This document shows positions 1 through 7,747 of a DNA stretch of 35,522 nt, in pieces. This DNA comes from Acidimicrobiales bacterium. Its GTDB lineage: Bacteria; Actinomycetota; Acidimicrobiia; Acidimicrobiales; UBA8190. Made by a program: the position numbers and the translations under genes. Position 1 is the first letter of the stretch; every line of letters begins with the position of its first letter. The notes beneath the pieces are model-generated. The model was not told the origin of the DNA. It saw nothing but the letters and a program-made list of their open reading frames with translations, and made no database searches. The DNA lies in contig DATKSK010000026.1 in NCBI GenBank assembly GCA_035531755.1, positions 1 to 35,522 on the forward strand. Direction: 5' to 3'.

Positions 1-141
1 GACCGGGCGGTCTTCGTCCGTATCACCACGCGGCCCGGCGGCGATGCCGACGTGGCCCGCTCGACGATCGACGGCGTCCTGTCGCTCCTCGAGAACCACC
101 CCGAGCTCAACGAGTTCAAGCACACCACGATCGAACGCTGA
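1..141 (+). CDS. C-terminal fragment of an unrecognised protein
   Basis: The window opens inside a reading frame that runs in frame 1 for 46 codons and stops at TGA 139-141. The visible tail reads roughly DRAVFVRITTRPGG and ends in FKHTTIER. Codons strongly prefer G or C in the third position, as in the neighbouring genes, which supports real coding. I do not recognise the family from this short tail, and the start lies outside the window. The next gene faces it tail to tail after 54 bases. Confidence 0.55.
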   Translation, partial: DRAVFVRITTRPGGDADVARSTIDGVLSLLENHPELNEFKHTTIER

Positions 142-195
142 CCGCCGGCGTCGCCGCCCGGGCGTGGACAGCGGGCACCGCGGGTGGAACCGGGG

Positions 196-1113
196 TCAGA
201 CCCCACCGGCGGCGGCCATGGCGCCCAGCAGGGCGCGCGACCGTTCCACCTCGTCGGGCGCGCCGTACACCGCGCCGGAGAACTCCGTGGCGCCGGCCTC
301 GGCCAAGCGGCGGATCTGCGCGGCGACCTCGTCCTCGTCCCCCACGACGGCGACGTCCGCCGGGCCCTGCACCCCCTCGCGGTCGAGCATCGCCCGGTAG
401 GACGGCAGCTGGCCGTACATCGCGAAGATCCGGCCTGCCCGCTCGCGAGCGGCGTCGGCGTCGGCGGTCACGCACACCGGCAAGGTGACGACCACCTGGG
501 GCGCGGGGCGGCCGGCGTCACCGGCGGCGGCCGTGATGGCGGGCACGATGTGGTTCCCGATGGTGTCGGGGCCCACCATCCACGTCACGGTCCCGTCGGC
601 GAGCGTCCCGGCGATGCGCAGCATCGTCGGCCCCAGGGCCGCCACGACCACCGCCGGCGGCGGTGTGGGCACGACGTCGAGGGGACCGAAGCTGTTCGTG
701 CGGACCATCTCCCCCTCGAACGACACCTGCCGGCCCTCGAGCAGGGGGACGAGCACCGACAGGTACTCCTGCATGTACCGGGCGGGGCGCTCGAAGGAAT
801 AGCCCCACGCCCCCTCCACGACGACCTGGTGCGAGAGGCCGATGCCCAGCGTCAGCCGGCCCCCGCCGGCGGCCTGCACGGTGAGGGCCTGCTCGGCCAG
901 CATCATGGGGTGGCGCGGGTGGACGGGGACCACCGCCGTGCCCAGGCCCACCTCCGGCACCTCGCGGCCCACCACGGCCAGGACGGTGAGGGTGTCCCAG
1001 CCGAAGATCTGCGAGGCCCACAGCGACGACGCGCCGGTCGCCGCCAGGGTGCGGGCCCGCTCGACCACCTCGTCGATCGTCCCGCCCGTCTCGAGGCCCA
1101 ACCCGATCTTCAT
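196..1113 (-). CDS. LLM class F420-dependent oxidoreductase
   Basis: The 305-residue product has the luciferase-like TIM-barrel pattern of F420-dependent oxidoreductases: start MKIGLGLETGG, then GLGTAVVPVHPRHP near residue 75, a GRLTLGIGLSHQ segment, and PPAVVVAALGPTMLRIAG where the family has its conserved central strand. Family members use reduced or oxidised coenzyme F420 for hydride transfer; the substrate cannot be told from sequence. ATG 1113 was chosen because the family begins with this strand and a GGGGGA Shine-Dalgarno-like stretch precedes it; the frame stays open far upstream but that part looks like non-coding shadow. It is divergent from the methyltransferase at 1185. The protein at 4026-4982 is a paralogue sharing the GTAVVPV motif. 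Confidence 0.88.
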   Translation of the reverse strand: MKIGLGLETGGTIDEVVERARTLAATGASSLWASQIFGWDTLTVLAVVGREVPEVGLGTAVVPVHPRHPMMLAEQALTVQAAGGGRLTLGIGLSHQVVVEGAWGYSFERPARYMQEYLSVLVPLLEGRQVSFEGEMVRTNSFGPLDVVPTPPPAVVVAALGPTMLRIAGTLADGTVTWMVGPDTIGNHIVPAITAAAGDAGRPAPQVVVTLPVCVTADADAARERAGRIFAMYGQLPSYRAMLDREGVQGPADVAVVGDEDEVAAQIRRLAEAGATEFSGAVYGAPDEVERSRALLGAMAAAGGV

Positions 1114-1171
1114 CCCGACATCCCCCGTCGTCGCGCCGGCGACCCTTCGTCGCACCCGCCCATGGTGGCAG

Positions 1172-1177
1172 TACCGT
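1172..1177 (+). promoter_or_regulatory. -10 hexamer of a leaderless promoter
   Basis: TACCGT is followed by exactly seven bases and then GTG 1185. The same hexamer and spacing precede the starts at 5270 and 7534 (minus). A TANNNT box at this distance puts the transcription start on or next to the start codon, as is common for leaderless actinobacterial mRNAs. No Shine-Dalgarno sequence lies in the gap. No convincing -35 is visible. Confidence 0.6.
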
Positions 1178-1184
1178 TCTCCTC

Positions 1185-1748
1185 GTGCCTCTTCGGGGTG
1201 ACGAGTACGACGCCCGGTTCGCCCGGTTGGCGGCCGAGGGCCATTACCTCCACGGCGAAGCCGACTTCGTCGCCGCGCTGCTCGGCCCGCCGCCGGCCAC
1301 CGTGCTCGACGCCGGCTGCGGCACGGGCCGGCTGGCCATCGAGCTGGCGAGGCGCGGCTACCGGACCCTCGGCGTCGACGTCGAGGGGGCCATGCTCGAC
1401 TCGGCACGGGCCAAGGCTCCGGAGCTGGCGTGGGAGCGCGCCGACCTGAGCATCGTCGAGCTCCCCGCCGCCGGGTTCGACGTGGTGGTGGCGGCCGGCA
1501 ACGTGATGATCTTCCTCGAGCTGGGCACCGAGGCCCCCGTCGTGGCCAACCTCGCCCGCGCCCTCGTGCCCGGCGGGCTGCTGGTGGCGGGATTCCAGGT
1601 CGGTCGGCAGCTCACCCTGGAGCGCTACGACTCGCTGGCCGGCGCGGTCGGGCTGGCGCTCCAGGAGCGGTGGGCCACCTGGGAGCGCGCCCCGTACGCC
1701 GGCGGCGACTACGCCGTGTCCGTGCACCGTCGGGCGGCCGGGGCATGA
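1185..1748 (+). CDS. class I SAM-dependent methyltransferase
   Basis: The 187-residue product carries SAM-binding motif I ([16 protein letters not shown], about residues 40-55) and the acidic post-I strand ([14 protein letters not shown]), followed by the [14 protein letters not shown] strand. It is a small Rossmann-fold methyltransferase of the Methyltransf_25 kind; the acceptor is unknown. The GTG start is fixed by the TACCGT hexamer seven bases upstream. Its stop overlaps the start of the nitrobindin gene as ATGA, so the two are probably co-translated. Its C-terminal [14 protein letters not shown] resembles the end of the methyltransferase at 23621, so the two are likely paralogues. Confidence 0.85.
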   Translation: MPLRGDEYDARFARLAAEGHYLHGEADFVAALLGPPPATVLDAGCGTGRLAIELARRGYRTLGVDVEGAMLDSARAKAPELAWERADLSIVELPAAGFDVVVAAGNVMIFLELGTEAPVVANLARALVPGGLLVAGFQVGRQLTLERYDSLAGAVGLALQERWATWERAPYAGGDYAVSVHRRAAGA

Positions 1749-2254
1749 CCGGGGGCGCCGGGACCGGCGGGCCGGCCGCCATGCACCCCGACGCCGCCCA
1801 CCTGGCGTTCCTGCTGGGGCGCTGGGCGGGGGAAGGCGACGGCCTGTACCCCACCATCGAGCCGTTCCGGTACGGCGAGGAGATCACGCTGTCGCATGTG
1901 GGCAAGCCGTTCCTGGCCTACGCCCAGCGCACCTGGAGCCTCGACGACGGGCGCCCGCTGCACGCCGAGACCGGCTACTTCCGGTGCCCGTCCCCGTCGC
2001 TGGTCGAGCTCGTCGCCGCCCATCCCACCGGTGTCGTCGAGGTGAGCGAGGGCACCCGCACCGGCACCTCGATCGACCTGTCCTCCACCGCCGTCGCCCG
2101 CACGGGCAGCGCCAAGGAGGTCACCGCCGTGGCCCGCAGGATCGAGGTCCAGGGCGACCGGCTCCGCTACGAGCTCGACATGGCGGCGATGGGGGTCCCG
2201 CTCACCCTGCACCTGCGCGCCGTCCTGCGGCGCGTGAGCACACCGTCGCCGTGA
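1745..2254 (+). CDS. nitrobindin-like heme-binding beta-barrel (FABP-like) protein
   Basis: The 169-residue product has the nitrobindin/THAP4-like signature: [16 protein letters not shown] near residues 30-45, then [20 protein letters not shown], and a C-terminal [15 protein letters not shown] segment whose histidine matches the proximal heme ligand of the family. Characterised members bind ferric heme and react with nitric oxide or peroxynitrite in the cytoplasm. The ATG overlaps the upstream TGA by four bases (ATGA), which suggests translational coupling to the methyltransferase. About 12 extra residues precede the usual start region; Met13 ([11 protein letters not shown]) is an alternative start. 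Confidence 0.85.
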   Translation: MTGGAGTGGPAAMHPDAAHLAFLLGRWAGEGDGLYPTIEPFRYGEEITLSHVGKPFLAYAQRTWSLDDGRPLHAETGYFRCPSPSLVELVAAHPTGVVEVSEGTRTGTSIDLSSTAVARTGSAKEVTAVARRIEVQGDRLRYELDMAAMGVPLTLHLRAVLRRVSTPSP

Positions 2255-2373
2255 CGGCCCTCGTCCCTCCGGTTCGGGACCCGGTGACCGCCGGCGGCCC
2301 GGGCGGCGTGGCGCACGCAGTGGACCCGCGCCCGGTGAAGGTCGGCCGGGATCAGCCCGGTCCGTGGGCGGGG

Positions 2374-2379
2374 CAGAAT
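2374..2379 (+). promoter_or_regulatory. possible -10 hexamer for purE
   Basis: CAGAAT lies 59 bases before the purE start in a locally less GC-rich spot and matches four or five positions of an actinobacterial -10. It would give a leader of roughly 50 bases that carries the GAGGGAG Shine-Dalgarno. No clear -35 is visible, so this is a weak call. Confidence 0.25.
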
Positions 2380-2438
2380 GCGTCGGGCACCGGCGTCCGA
2401 CGGGCGGGCCGGGGCGACGACGAGGGAGCGGGGGTCCG

Positions 2439-2945
2439 ATGAAGGCGGTTGGGATCGTGATGGGGAGCGCCTCCGACGTGCCCGTGATGGAGGGCGCGGT
2501 GGACGTGCTGCGCGAGTTCGGGGTCCCCCTCGAGGTCCGGGTCCTCTCGGCGCACCGCACCCCCGACGACGCCCTGCAGTTCGCGCGCGACGCAGCGGGG
2601 CGCGGGTTCGGCGTGATCATCGCCGGCGCAGGCGGCGCCGCCCATCTGGCGGGCGTGCTGGCGGCCGCCACGCCGCTGCCGGTGATCGGCGTGCCGGTCG
2701 CCGTCGGCGAGCTCGGCGGGCTCGACGCGCTCCTGGCCATGGTGCAGATGCCCAGCGGCGTCCCCGTGGCCACCGTCGCCGTCAACGGGGCGCGCAACGC
2801 CGGGCTCCTGGCCGTGCGGATCCTGGCGCTCGCCGACGACGGACTGGCCGTCGCCCTGGAGCAGGCGCGTGAGGCCATGGCGACCAAGGTGCGGGCCGCC
2901 GACGAGGAGGTCCGGGCCCGCTTCGGCAGCGGCACGGGCACCTGA
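2439..2945 (+). CDS. purE: 5-(carboxyamino)imidazole ribonucleotide mutase PurE
   Basis: PurE rearranges N5-CAIR to CAIR in de novo purine synthesis. The 168-residue product matches the class I family in length and motifs: GSASDVPVM near the start, [11 protein letters not shown] with the catalytic histidine, then [20 protein letters not shown] and GVPV. The ATG has a GAGGGAG ribosome-binding site about eight bases upstream. The usual partner purK is not adjacent on either side, so it must lie elsewhere if present. The last 15 or so residues are charged and variable. The gene is followed at once by a duplicated hairpin. Confidence 0.95.
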   Translation: MKAVGIVMGSASDVPVMEGAVDVLREFGVPLEVRVLSAHRTPDDALQFARDAAGRGFGVIIAGAGGAAHLAGVLAAATPLPVIGVPVAVGELGGLDALLAMVQMPSGVPVATVAVNGARNAGLLAVRILALADDGLAVALEQAREAMATKVRAADEEVRARFGSGTGT

Positions 2946-2999
2946 CACCGCCGCCCCCCGGGCGGCACGCAGCACCGCCGCCCCCCGGGCGGCACGCAG
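2946..2999. repeat. 27-base perfect tandem duplication, each copy with a hairpin
   Basis: Two identical 27-base units (2946-2972 and 2973-2999) follow the purE stop codon directly. Each contains GCCGCCC, a CCC loop and GGGCGGC, a 7-base-pair stem. The double hairpin may act as an intrinsic terminator or mRNA 3'-end stabiliser for purE, although no T-run follows. Confidence 0.75.
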
Positions 3000-3037
3000 C
3001 AGAGTCAGGACACGAAGCAGCGGGACCGGGAGGCGCC

Positions 3038-3940
3038 GTGCGGGTCGTGGTATCGGGGTCGTCGGGGTTGATCGGGCGGGCGCTCGTGGAGGCGTTGCGG
3101 GACCGCGGCGACGAGGTCACGCCGCTCGTGCGGCGCTCCCCCGCGGCCGGGGAGGCGACGTGGGACCCGCCCACCGGGTCGATCGACGCCGGTGCGCTCG
3201 ACGGCGCCGACGCCGTGGTGCACCTGGCGGGCGCGGGCATCGGCGACCGCCGGTGGACGCCGGAGCGCCGCCGGGAGATCCTCGCCAGCCGGGTGGAGTC
3301 CACGTCGCTGCTGTCCCGCACGCTCGCAGGCCTCGCCCACCCGCCGGCGGTCCTGGTGAGCGCGTCCGCCGTGGGCTACTACGGGGACCGCGGCGCGGAG
3401 GAGCTGACCGAGGACAGCACCGCCGGCACCGGGTTCCTGGCCGACGTGTGCCGCGCCTGGGAGGACGCCACGGCCCCCGCCGCCGACGCCGGCCTGCGGG
3501 TCGTCCGCCTGCGGTCGGGGGTGGTGCTCAGCCCCCGGGGCGGCGCCCTGGCGCGCCAGCTCCCGCTGTTCCGGCTGGGCGTCGGGGGCCGGTTGGGCAC
3601 CGGACGTCAGTGGTTGAGCTGGATCTCGCTCCCCGACGAGGTCGGCGCCGTCCTGCACACCCTGGCCGAGCCCTCGCTGCGCGGCCCCGTCAATGCCACG
3701 GCCCCCGGGCCCGTGACCAACCGGGACTTCACGGCCGCGTTGGGCCGGGCGCTGCACCGCCCCACGGTCATGGCGGTCCCGGGTGTCGCCCTGCGCATCG
3801 CCCTGGGACCGGCACTCGCCGCGGAGATGGTGCTGGCGGGCCAGCGCGTCCTCCCGGCGCGCCTGACGGCCAGCGGGTTCCGGTTCGCGCACGCCCGCCT
3901 CGACGAGGCCCTGGCGGCGCTCCTCGCCCCCGGCGCCTGA
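3038..3940 (+). CDS. TIGR01777 family NAD-dependent epimerase-like protein (YfcH/SDR39U1 type)
   Basis: The 300-residue product starts with an extended-SDR Rossmann motif (VVVSGSSGLIGRALVEAL). It then carries the hallmarks of the TIGR01777 family: VVHLAGAGIGDRRWTPERR, ILASRVEST, VSASAVGYYGDRG, GLRVVRLRSGVVLSPRGG and the conserved WLSWISLPDEVGAV. The biochemical role of this family is not well established. The GTG start has a GGGAGG ribosome-binding site four bases upstream. It faces the oxidoreductase at 4026 tail to tail, with a tandem repeat between them. Confidence 0.9.
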   Translation: MRVVVSGSSGLIGRALVEALRDRGDEVTPLVRRSPAAGEATWDPPTGSIDAGALDGADAVVHLAGAGIGDRRWTPERRREILASRVESTSLLSRTLAGLAHPPAVLVSASAVGYYGDRGAEELTEDSTAGTGFLADVCRAWEDATAPAADAGLRVVRLRSGVVLSPRGGALARQLPLFRLGVGGRLGTGRQWLSWISLPDEVGAVLHTLAEPSLRGPVNATAPGPVTNRDFTAALGRALHRPTVMAVPGVALRIALGPALAAEMVLAGQRVLPARLTASGFRFAHARLDEALAALLAPGA

Positions 3941-3960
3941 CGTCGACCGGCGCCGGAGCC

Positions 3961-4020
3961 GGCGCTCGGGCGCGGCCCGGCGCTCCCGCCGGCGCTCGGG
4001 CGCGGCCCGGCGCTCCCGCC
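3961..4020. repeat. 30-base perfect tandem duplication between convergent genes
   Basis: Two identical 30-base units (3961-3990, 3991-4020) lie between the stop codons of the convergent genes ending at 3940 and 4026, with degenerate partial units on both sides. Each unit holds CGGGC-GCG-GCCCG, a short hairpin. The array may help end transcription from both sides. It is also a plausible site of slippage. Confidence 0.75.
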
Positions 4021-4025
4021 GACGC

Positions 4026-4982
4026 TCAGCGGCCGCCCGGGGCGAGGTTCTCGACGGCGGTCGCCAGGTCGTCGCCGCCCGGCAGCACGGCCAGGACCGG
4101 GACCGTGACACCGTTGTCGACGTACCGCTGCACGTGGGCGCGGCACTGCTCGGGCGTGCCGTGGACCACCAGGGCGTCCACCACCTCGTCGGGAATGGCC
4201 GCCAGTGCCGCCTTGCGGTCGCCGGCGCGCCAGGCCGCCCACATCGCCTCGAGGAGCGGGCCGCGCCCCAGCCACTCGTGGAAGGCGGCGTACACGGCGA
4301 CGTTGAGATAGGCGGCGATACCGATGCGCCCCACGTAGCGGGCGCGCTCGGGGTCGTCGGTGGGGCAGACGAAGATGCGGGCGACGATCTGCTTGCCCTC
4401 CCCCACCTCGGGAACGACCTTCGAGACGTCGTCCGCCGACAGCCAGTTGATGATGGCCCCGTCGGCTTCGCGTCCCGCCAGGCGCAGCATGCCGGGGCGC
4501 AGGGCGGCCACGTACACGGGAGGAGGCTGCTCGGGCCGGCGCCCCAGTCGGAAGCCGCGCACCGTGAAGGTCTCGTACTCGGCGTCCACCTTCTCGCCCG
4601 TGAGGGCCTGGCGGAGGAACCGCACGGTGTCGCGCACCCGTCGGTAGGGCTCGGTGAACGGGGTGGCGTTCCAGCGCTCCACGATGACGTCCGACGACGA
4701 TCCGACCCCGAGGGCGAACCGGCCCGGGGCGAGCTCGGCCATGGTGGCCGCCTGCATGGCGAGCAGGCCGGGACCGCGCGTGTACACGGGGACCACCGCC
4801 GTGCCGAGTTGCAGGCGCGGGCTGGCGACGGCGGCGAGGGCCAGCGGGGTGAAGCCGTCGCTGCCGTTGGACTCGCCCGTCCACACGTCGGTGTAGCCGA
4901 GGGCGTCGAGGCGCTCGTACCAGGCCGGGTGCTCGGCCAGGGGGACGTCGTCGAATGGGACGGTGATGCCGAATCGTTCCAC
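4026..4982 (-). CDS. LLM class F420-dependent oxidoreductase
   Basis: The 318-residue product is a second luciferase-like flavin/F420 oxidoreductase. Visible family features are an N-terminal FGITVPFDD strand, YTDVWTGESNGSDGFTPL, LQLGTAVVPVYTRGPGLLA, RFALGVGSSSDVIVERWN and PPVYVAALRPGMLRLAGREADG. The TGES/GVGSSS arrangement is typical of actinobacterial F420-dependent members. GTG 4982 was taken as the start: AACACT, a near match to the -10 hexamer, ends seven bases upstream and no Shine-Dalgarno is visible, so a leaderless mRNA is possible. The substrate is unknown. It is divergent from the small ORF at 5020. Confidence 0.87.
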   Translation of the reverse strand: MERFGITVPFDDVPLAEHPAWYERLDALGYTDVWTGESNGSDGFTPLALAAVASPRLQLGTAVVPVYTRGPGLLAMQAATMAELAPGRFALGVGSSSDVIVERWNATPFTEPYRRVRDTVRFLRQALTGEKVDAEYETFTVRGFRLGRRPEQPPPVYVAALRPGMLRLAGREADGAIINWLSADDVSKVVPEVGEGKQIVARIFVCPTDDPERARYVGRIGIAAYLNVAVYAAFHEWLGRGPLLEAMWAAWRAGDRKAALAAIPDEVVDALVVHGTPEQCRAHVQRYVDNGVTVPVLAVLPGGDDLATAVENLAPGGR

Positions 4983-5019
4983 GGGCTGCAGTGTTACACC
5001 CCGGCGCGAGCCTGGTGGC

Positions 5020-5202
5020 GTGCAGTACCAACAGCGACTTCCACTGATCGTCGACACCGGCACGGGGTCGGCGACGACGGACGGCGACTGGCGGCTCGAC
5101 GAGCCCACCCGCCTCGCCGGCCGCCGCGGCCTGGCGTCGGCCCGGGCCGCGCTCGCCCGGTCCACGAGGGCCGCCCCGAACGAGCACGCCGACGCCGCCT
5201 GA
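5020..5202 (+). CDS. possible small protein of unknown function (60 residues)
   Basis: A GTG-initiated frame of 60 codons fills the gap between the oxidoreductase and the deacetylase. Apart from the first few codons its third positions are almost all G or C, like the real genes around it. The product begins MQYQQRLPLIVDTG and ends in an Ala/Arg-rich segment. It has no recognisable domain, membrane segment or signal peptide. There is no strong ribosome-binding site. It could be real or a chance open frame in GC-rich DNA. Confidence 0.4.
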   Translation: MQYQQRLPLIVDTGTGSATTDGDWRLDEPTRLAGRRGLASARAALARSTRAAPNEHADAA

Positions 5203-5256
5203 GCCGGTCGGGGCCCCGGCCGTGCCGGGGTGTGACGATCGGCGTGGCGTGGGCGC

Positions 5257-5262
5257 TACCGT
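5257..5262 (+). promoter_or_regulatory. -10 hexamer of a leaderless promoter
   Basis: TACCGT is followed by seven bases and GTG 5270, identical in hexamer and spacing to the sites at 1172 and 7542 (minus). GTGACG at 5232-5237, 19 bases upstream, may be a weak -35. It supports 5270 as the start of the deacetylase gene. Confidence 0.6.
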
Positions 5263-5269
5263 CGGTTGC

Positions 5270-6106
5270 GTGCCATCGCTCGCCGAACGCCTGGGCTACG
5301 CCGAGGACACCAGGCTCCTCATCCTGACCTGCGACGACCTGGGCTTCTGCCACGCCGCCAACGTGGGCGTCTACCAGGCGCTGCGCGACGGGCTCGGGAC
5401 GAGCGCCAGCTTGATGGTCCCCTGCCCGTGGGCCCGGGGTGCCGCCGCCGGATACCGCGGGGAGGACGTCGGCGTCCATCTCACCGTCAACGCCGAGTTC
5501 GACCTGTACCGCTGGGGCCCGATCACCCACGCGCCGAGCCTGCTCGACGGCGACGGCGGCTTCCCCCGCACCGTGGAGGACGTCTGGGACCATGCGGACC
5601 TCGACGAGGTGCGCCGCGAATGCCGGGCCCAGATCGAGCGAGCCATCCTGTGGGGCTTCGACGTCAGCCACCTCGACGCCCACATGGACACCATGCAGAT
5701 CAAGTCGGAGTTCTTCGACGCCTACCTCGACCTGGCCGTCGAGTTCCAGCTCCCCCTGCGGCTGTCGGGCCCCGGCACCGAGAGCCTCATCGGCTTCCCG
5801 TTCCGCGACCTCGCCGCCGAGGCGGGCGTGGTGTTCCCCGACGACTTCGTCCACGTGTCCGGGGTCGGCAGCCGCCAGGTCCTCCTCGACGCCATACCCC
5901 GGTTGGGCCCGGGCGTGACCGAGGCCTACCTGCACCCCGCGGTCGACAGCCCCGAGCTCGAGGCCATGGCCCCGGACTGGGAGGCCCGCGTGGACGACCA
6001 CCGGCTCCTCGTGCACGACCCCGACCTGGGCGACGCGCTGCGGGACGCGGGGGTGACCGTCATCGGGTACCGGCCGCTGCGCGACCTCATGCGGGCCGGG
6101 GCCTGA
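5270..6106 (+). CDS. ChbG/YdjC-type carbohydrate deacetylase
   Basis: The 278-residue product shows the YdjC/ChbG pattern: LLILTCDDLGFCHAANVGVY with the paired metal-binding aspartates, GTSASLMVPCPWA, DVGVHLTVNAEF with a ligand histidine, and VSHLDAHMDTM with the second histidine pair. Characterised relatives remove acetyl groups from chitin oligosaccharides; the substrate here is not known. The GTG at 5270 is chosen because of the leaderless -10 hexamer; an earlier in-frame GTG at 5222 would place 16 unlike residues in front. It converges on the SCP2 gene across a strong hairpin. Confidence 0.87.
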   Translation: MPSLAERLGYAEDTRLLILTCDDLGFCHAANVGVYQALRDGLGTSASLMVPCPWARGAAAGYRGEDVGVHLTVNAEFDLYRWGPITHAPSLLDGDGGFPRTVEDVWDHADLDEVRRECRAQIERAILWGFDVSHLDAHMDTMQIKSEFFDAYLDLAVEFQLPLRLSGPGTESLIGFPFRDLAAEAGVVFPDDFVHVSGVGSRQVLLDAIPRLGPGVTEAYLHPAVDSPELEAMAPDWEARVDDHRLLVHDPDLGDALRDAGVTVIGYRPLRDLMRAGA

Positions 6107-6112
6107 CGTGCC

Positions 6113-6130
6113 CGGGGGGCCGGCCCCCCG
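6113..6130. terminator. bidirectional terminator candidate
   Basis: The palindrome CGGGGGG-CCGG-CCCCCCG forms a 7-base-pair all-GC stem with a four-base loop. It lies exactly in the 25-base gap between convergent genes (stops at 6106 and 6132). There is no T-tract, so it would be a GC-only hairpin terminator of the kind often seen in high-GC actinobacteria. Confidence 0.55.
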
Positions 6131-6131
6131 A

Positions 6132-6518
6132 TCAGTACTCGGTGATGGCGGCGATCTCGGTCTGCAGCTTCTTGTACTCGGGCGAGTTGGTGATGGGCAG
6201 CAGCGACATGACCTTGGCCATGTTCCCGGTCACCTTGACCTTGCCCTGCATGAACGCCGCGTTGGCGTCGAGCTCGCCCTTCTGGATCTTCACCGCGTCG
6301 GCGTGCGCCGTGGTGAGCGTCACCTCGGAGTCGTCGAGGTGGCCGAGCCGGCTCTCGGTGATCTTGCCGTTGTCGAGCACCCAGTAGTACTCGATGTCCC
6401 CGTCCGGGGCACCGGTGACCACGTACTGCATCCGGGCGGAGGCACCGGGATGCTCGGGCTGGCCCTCGGCCATCTTGCGCGTCTCGTCGAGCCACTCCTG
6501 GGTGAGCCACTTCGACAT
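6132..6518 (-). CDS. SCP2 sterol-binding domain protein
   Basis: The 128-residue product looks like a single SCP2-type lipid-binding domain: IEYYWVLDNGKITESRLGHLDDSEVTLTTAHADAVKIQKG, then the characteristic NAAFMQGKVKVTGNMAKVM near residues 85-104. SCP2-like proteins hold hydrophobic ligands such as acyl chains or sterols; no ligand can be inferred. The ATG has a strong AGGGAGGAAC ribosome-binding site. It lies 71 bases downstream of mca on the same strand, with its own -10 candidate overlapping the mca stop codon. Confidence 0.85.
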   Translation of the reverse strand: MSKWLTQEWLDETRKMAEGQPEHPGASARMQYVVTGAPDGDIEYYWVLDNGKITESRLGHLDDSEVTLTTAHADAVKIQKGELDANAAFMQGKVKVTGNMAKVMSLLPITNSPEYKKLQTEIAAITEY

Positions 6519-6586
6519 GTCGTTCCTCCCTGGGTCGTCACTGCCCGCCTGCGGCCCGGCGTGCACCGGCGCGGCGAGGTGCCGGC

Positions 6587-6592
6587 ATGTTA
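6587..6592 (-). promoter_or_regulatory. -10 candidate overlapping the mca stop codon
   Basis: On the minus strand TAACAT contains the TAA stop of mca (6592-6590) as its first three bases. It fits TANNNT and would start an mRNA with a leader of about 60 bases carrying the SCP2-gene ribosome-binding site. No clear -35 was found. Confidence 0.35.
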
Positions 6593-7534
6593 CCGATTGG
6601 CGAGGTCCCGCACACCGGCGAACAGGTCGTCCTCGACCACCTCGCCCGCCGGGGTGGTCTCGGGGCCGCCGTCGGCCGCCCAGGACCGGACCTCGGCGCC
6701 CGCCCCGCCGTCCCCCGGGCCGACCAGGCTCCGGGCGAGGACGTACTCGTCGACGGGATGCACGCTGCGGGCCACCTCCGGCGGCAGGCCGAACCAGAAC
6801 GGGGAGACCGGGTCCACCTGCGTGGCGTGGGCGAGCAGGGCCTGGCGGCGCACGTCACCGTACGACGAGATGTCGATCGCCGTCGTGTACGGCCGGATCT
6901 GGCTCGTGGCCCGCTCGAGCCAGGCGTCGTCGAAGGGCGACTCCAGTCCGAGCTCCAGGAACTTCTCGTGCATGGCCAGCACCCGGGCCGCCGACCACCC
7001 CACGTAGTAGAGCTTCAGCGGCTGGAAGGCCTCGCCGGCCTCGGGGTGGGCGGAGGGGTCGCCGGCGGCGTCGAAGGCGGCCACCGAGATCTCGTGCACG
7101 CGCAGGTGGTCAGGGTGGGGGTAGCCCTGCTGGTCGTCCCCGTAGGTCACGATCACCTGCGGTTGCTCGCGCCGGATCACGGCCACGAGCCTGCCCACCG
7201 CCTCGTCGAGCGGTGCCCGGGCGAAGCACTCGGGATTGGCGTTGGCCGGCGAATCGGGCATGCCCGAGTCGCGGTAGCCGAGCATGACGACCTCGTCGTA
7301 GCCGATCACCGCGGCGGCGGTGCCGAGCTCGCGGCGGCGGACGGCGGGCAGCTCGGCGCGCACCTCGGGGATGTCCATGGCCGGGTTGAGGATGTCGCCC
7401 TCCTCGCCGCCCGTGCAGCACACGAGCACCGTGCGCACGCCCTCGTCGTGATAGCGCGCCACGGTGGCGGGCCCCTTCGAGGCCTCGTCGTCGGGATGGG
7501 CATGGACGGTCAGCAGGCACAGACGCGTGCGCAT
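6590..7534 (-). CDS. mca: mycothiol S-conjugate amidase Mca (PIG-L superfamily)
   Basis: Mca cleaves mycothiol S-conjugates to release a mercapturic acid and GlcN-inositol, a detoxification step of mycothiol-producing actinobacteria. The 314-residue product has the zinc motif HAHPDDE (H11-E17, ligands expected at H13 and D16), the Mca-like TGGEEGDILNPAMDIPEVR, GYRDSGMPDS and the second metal motif HPDH at 140-143. The long C-terminal part with DISSYGDVRRQALLAHATQ, DPVSPFWFGLPPE and EYVLARS argues for Mca rather than MshB. ATG 7534 is fixed by TACCGT seven bases upstream. The C-terminal 35 residues are acidic and probably variable. Confidence 0.9.
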   Translation of the reverse strand: MRTRLCLLTVHAHPDDEASKGPATVARYHDEGVRTVLVCCTGGEEGDILNPAMDIPEVRAELPAVRRRELGTAAAVIGYDEVVMLGYRDSGMPDSPANANPECFARAPLDEAVGRLVAVIRREQPQVIVTYGDDQQGYPHPDHLRVHEISVAAFDAAGDPSAHPEAGEAFQPLKLYYVGWSAARVLAMHEKFLELGLESPFDDAWLERATSQIRPYTTAIDISSYGDVRRQALLAHATQVDPVSPFWFGLPPEVARSVHPVDEYVLARSLVGPGDGGAGAEVRSWAADGGPETTPAGEVVEDDLFAGVRDLANR

Positions 7535-7541
7535 CGCACTC

Positions 7542-7547
7542 ACGGTA
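7542..7547 (-). promoter_or_regulatory. -10 hexamer of a leaderless promoter (mca)
   Basis: On the minus strand TACCGT is followed by seven bases and ATG 7534. It is the third occurrence of this exact hexamer-spacer-start arrangement in the window and the only one of the three with an ATG. An in-frame GTG at 7543 would lie inside the hexamer and is therefore unlikely to be the start. Confidence 0.6.
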
Positions 7548-7687
7548 CCCGGCGGCCGTGGTGGACAGGACACGGGGCACCGCGGCAGGCGGGCCGGGGC
7601 GCCGTGAGGGGGCGCGGGGGCGGGCGCCGGCCTCCCGGCCCAGGTCCCCGGGGGTGTCGGCGCGGCGACTGGCCGATGGCCCTCCCC

Positions 7688-7693
7688 TATGCT
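7688..7693 (+). promoter_or_regulatory. -10 hexamer candidate for the psp operon
   Basis: TATGCT lies 55 bases before the pspA start and is a good match to TANNNT. It would give a leader of about 47 bases that carries an AAAGGGGAAC ribosome-binding site. The region upstream is G-rich and no clear -35 is visible, so an alternative sigma factor or an activator may be needed. Confidence 0.4.
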
Positions 7694-7747
7694 CATGGGT
7701 GACGTCGGGCGACCGGCGGTGCCCACCACAAAGGGGAACGGCACGCC

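Noticed and set aside
1114-1407. N-terminal extension of the oxidoreductase at 196-1113
   Set aside because: The added residues are Arg/Ala/Pro-rich antisense of the methyltransferase and precede the normal family start.
3961-4020. CRISPR-like repeat
   Set aside because: Only two adjacent copies with no spacer, so it is a tandem duplication.
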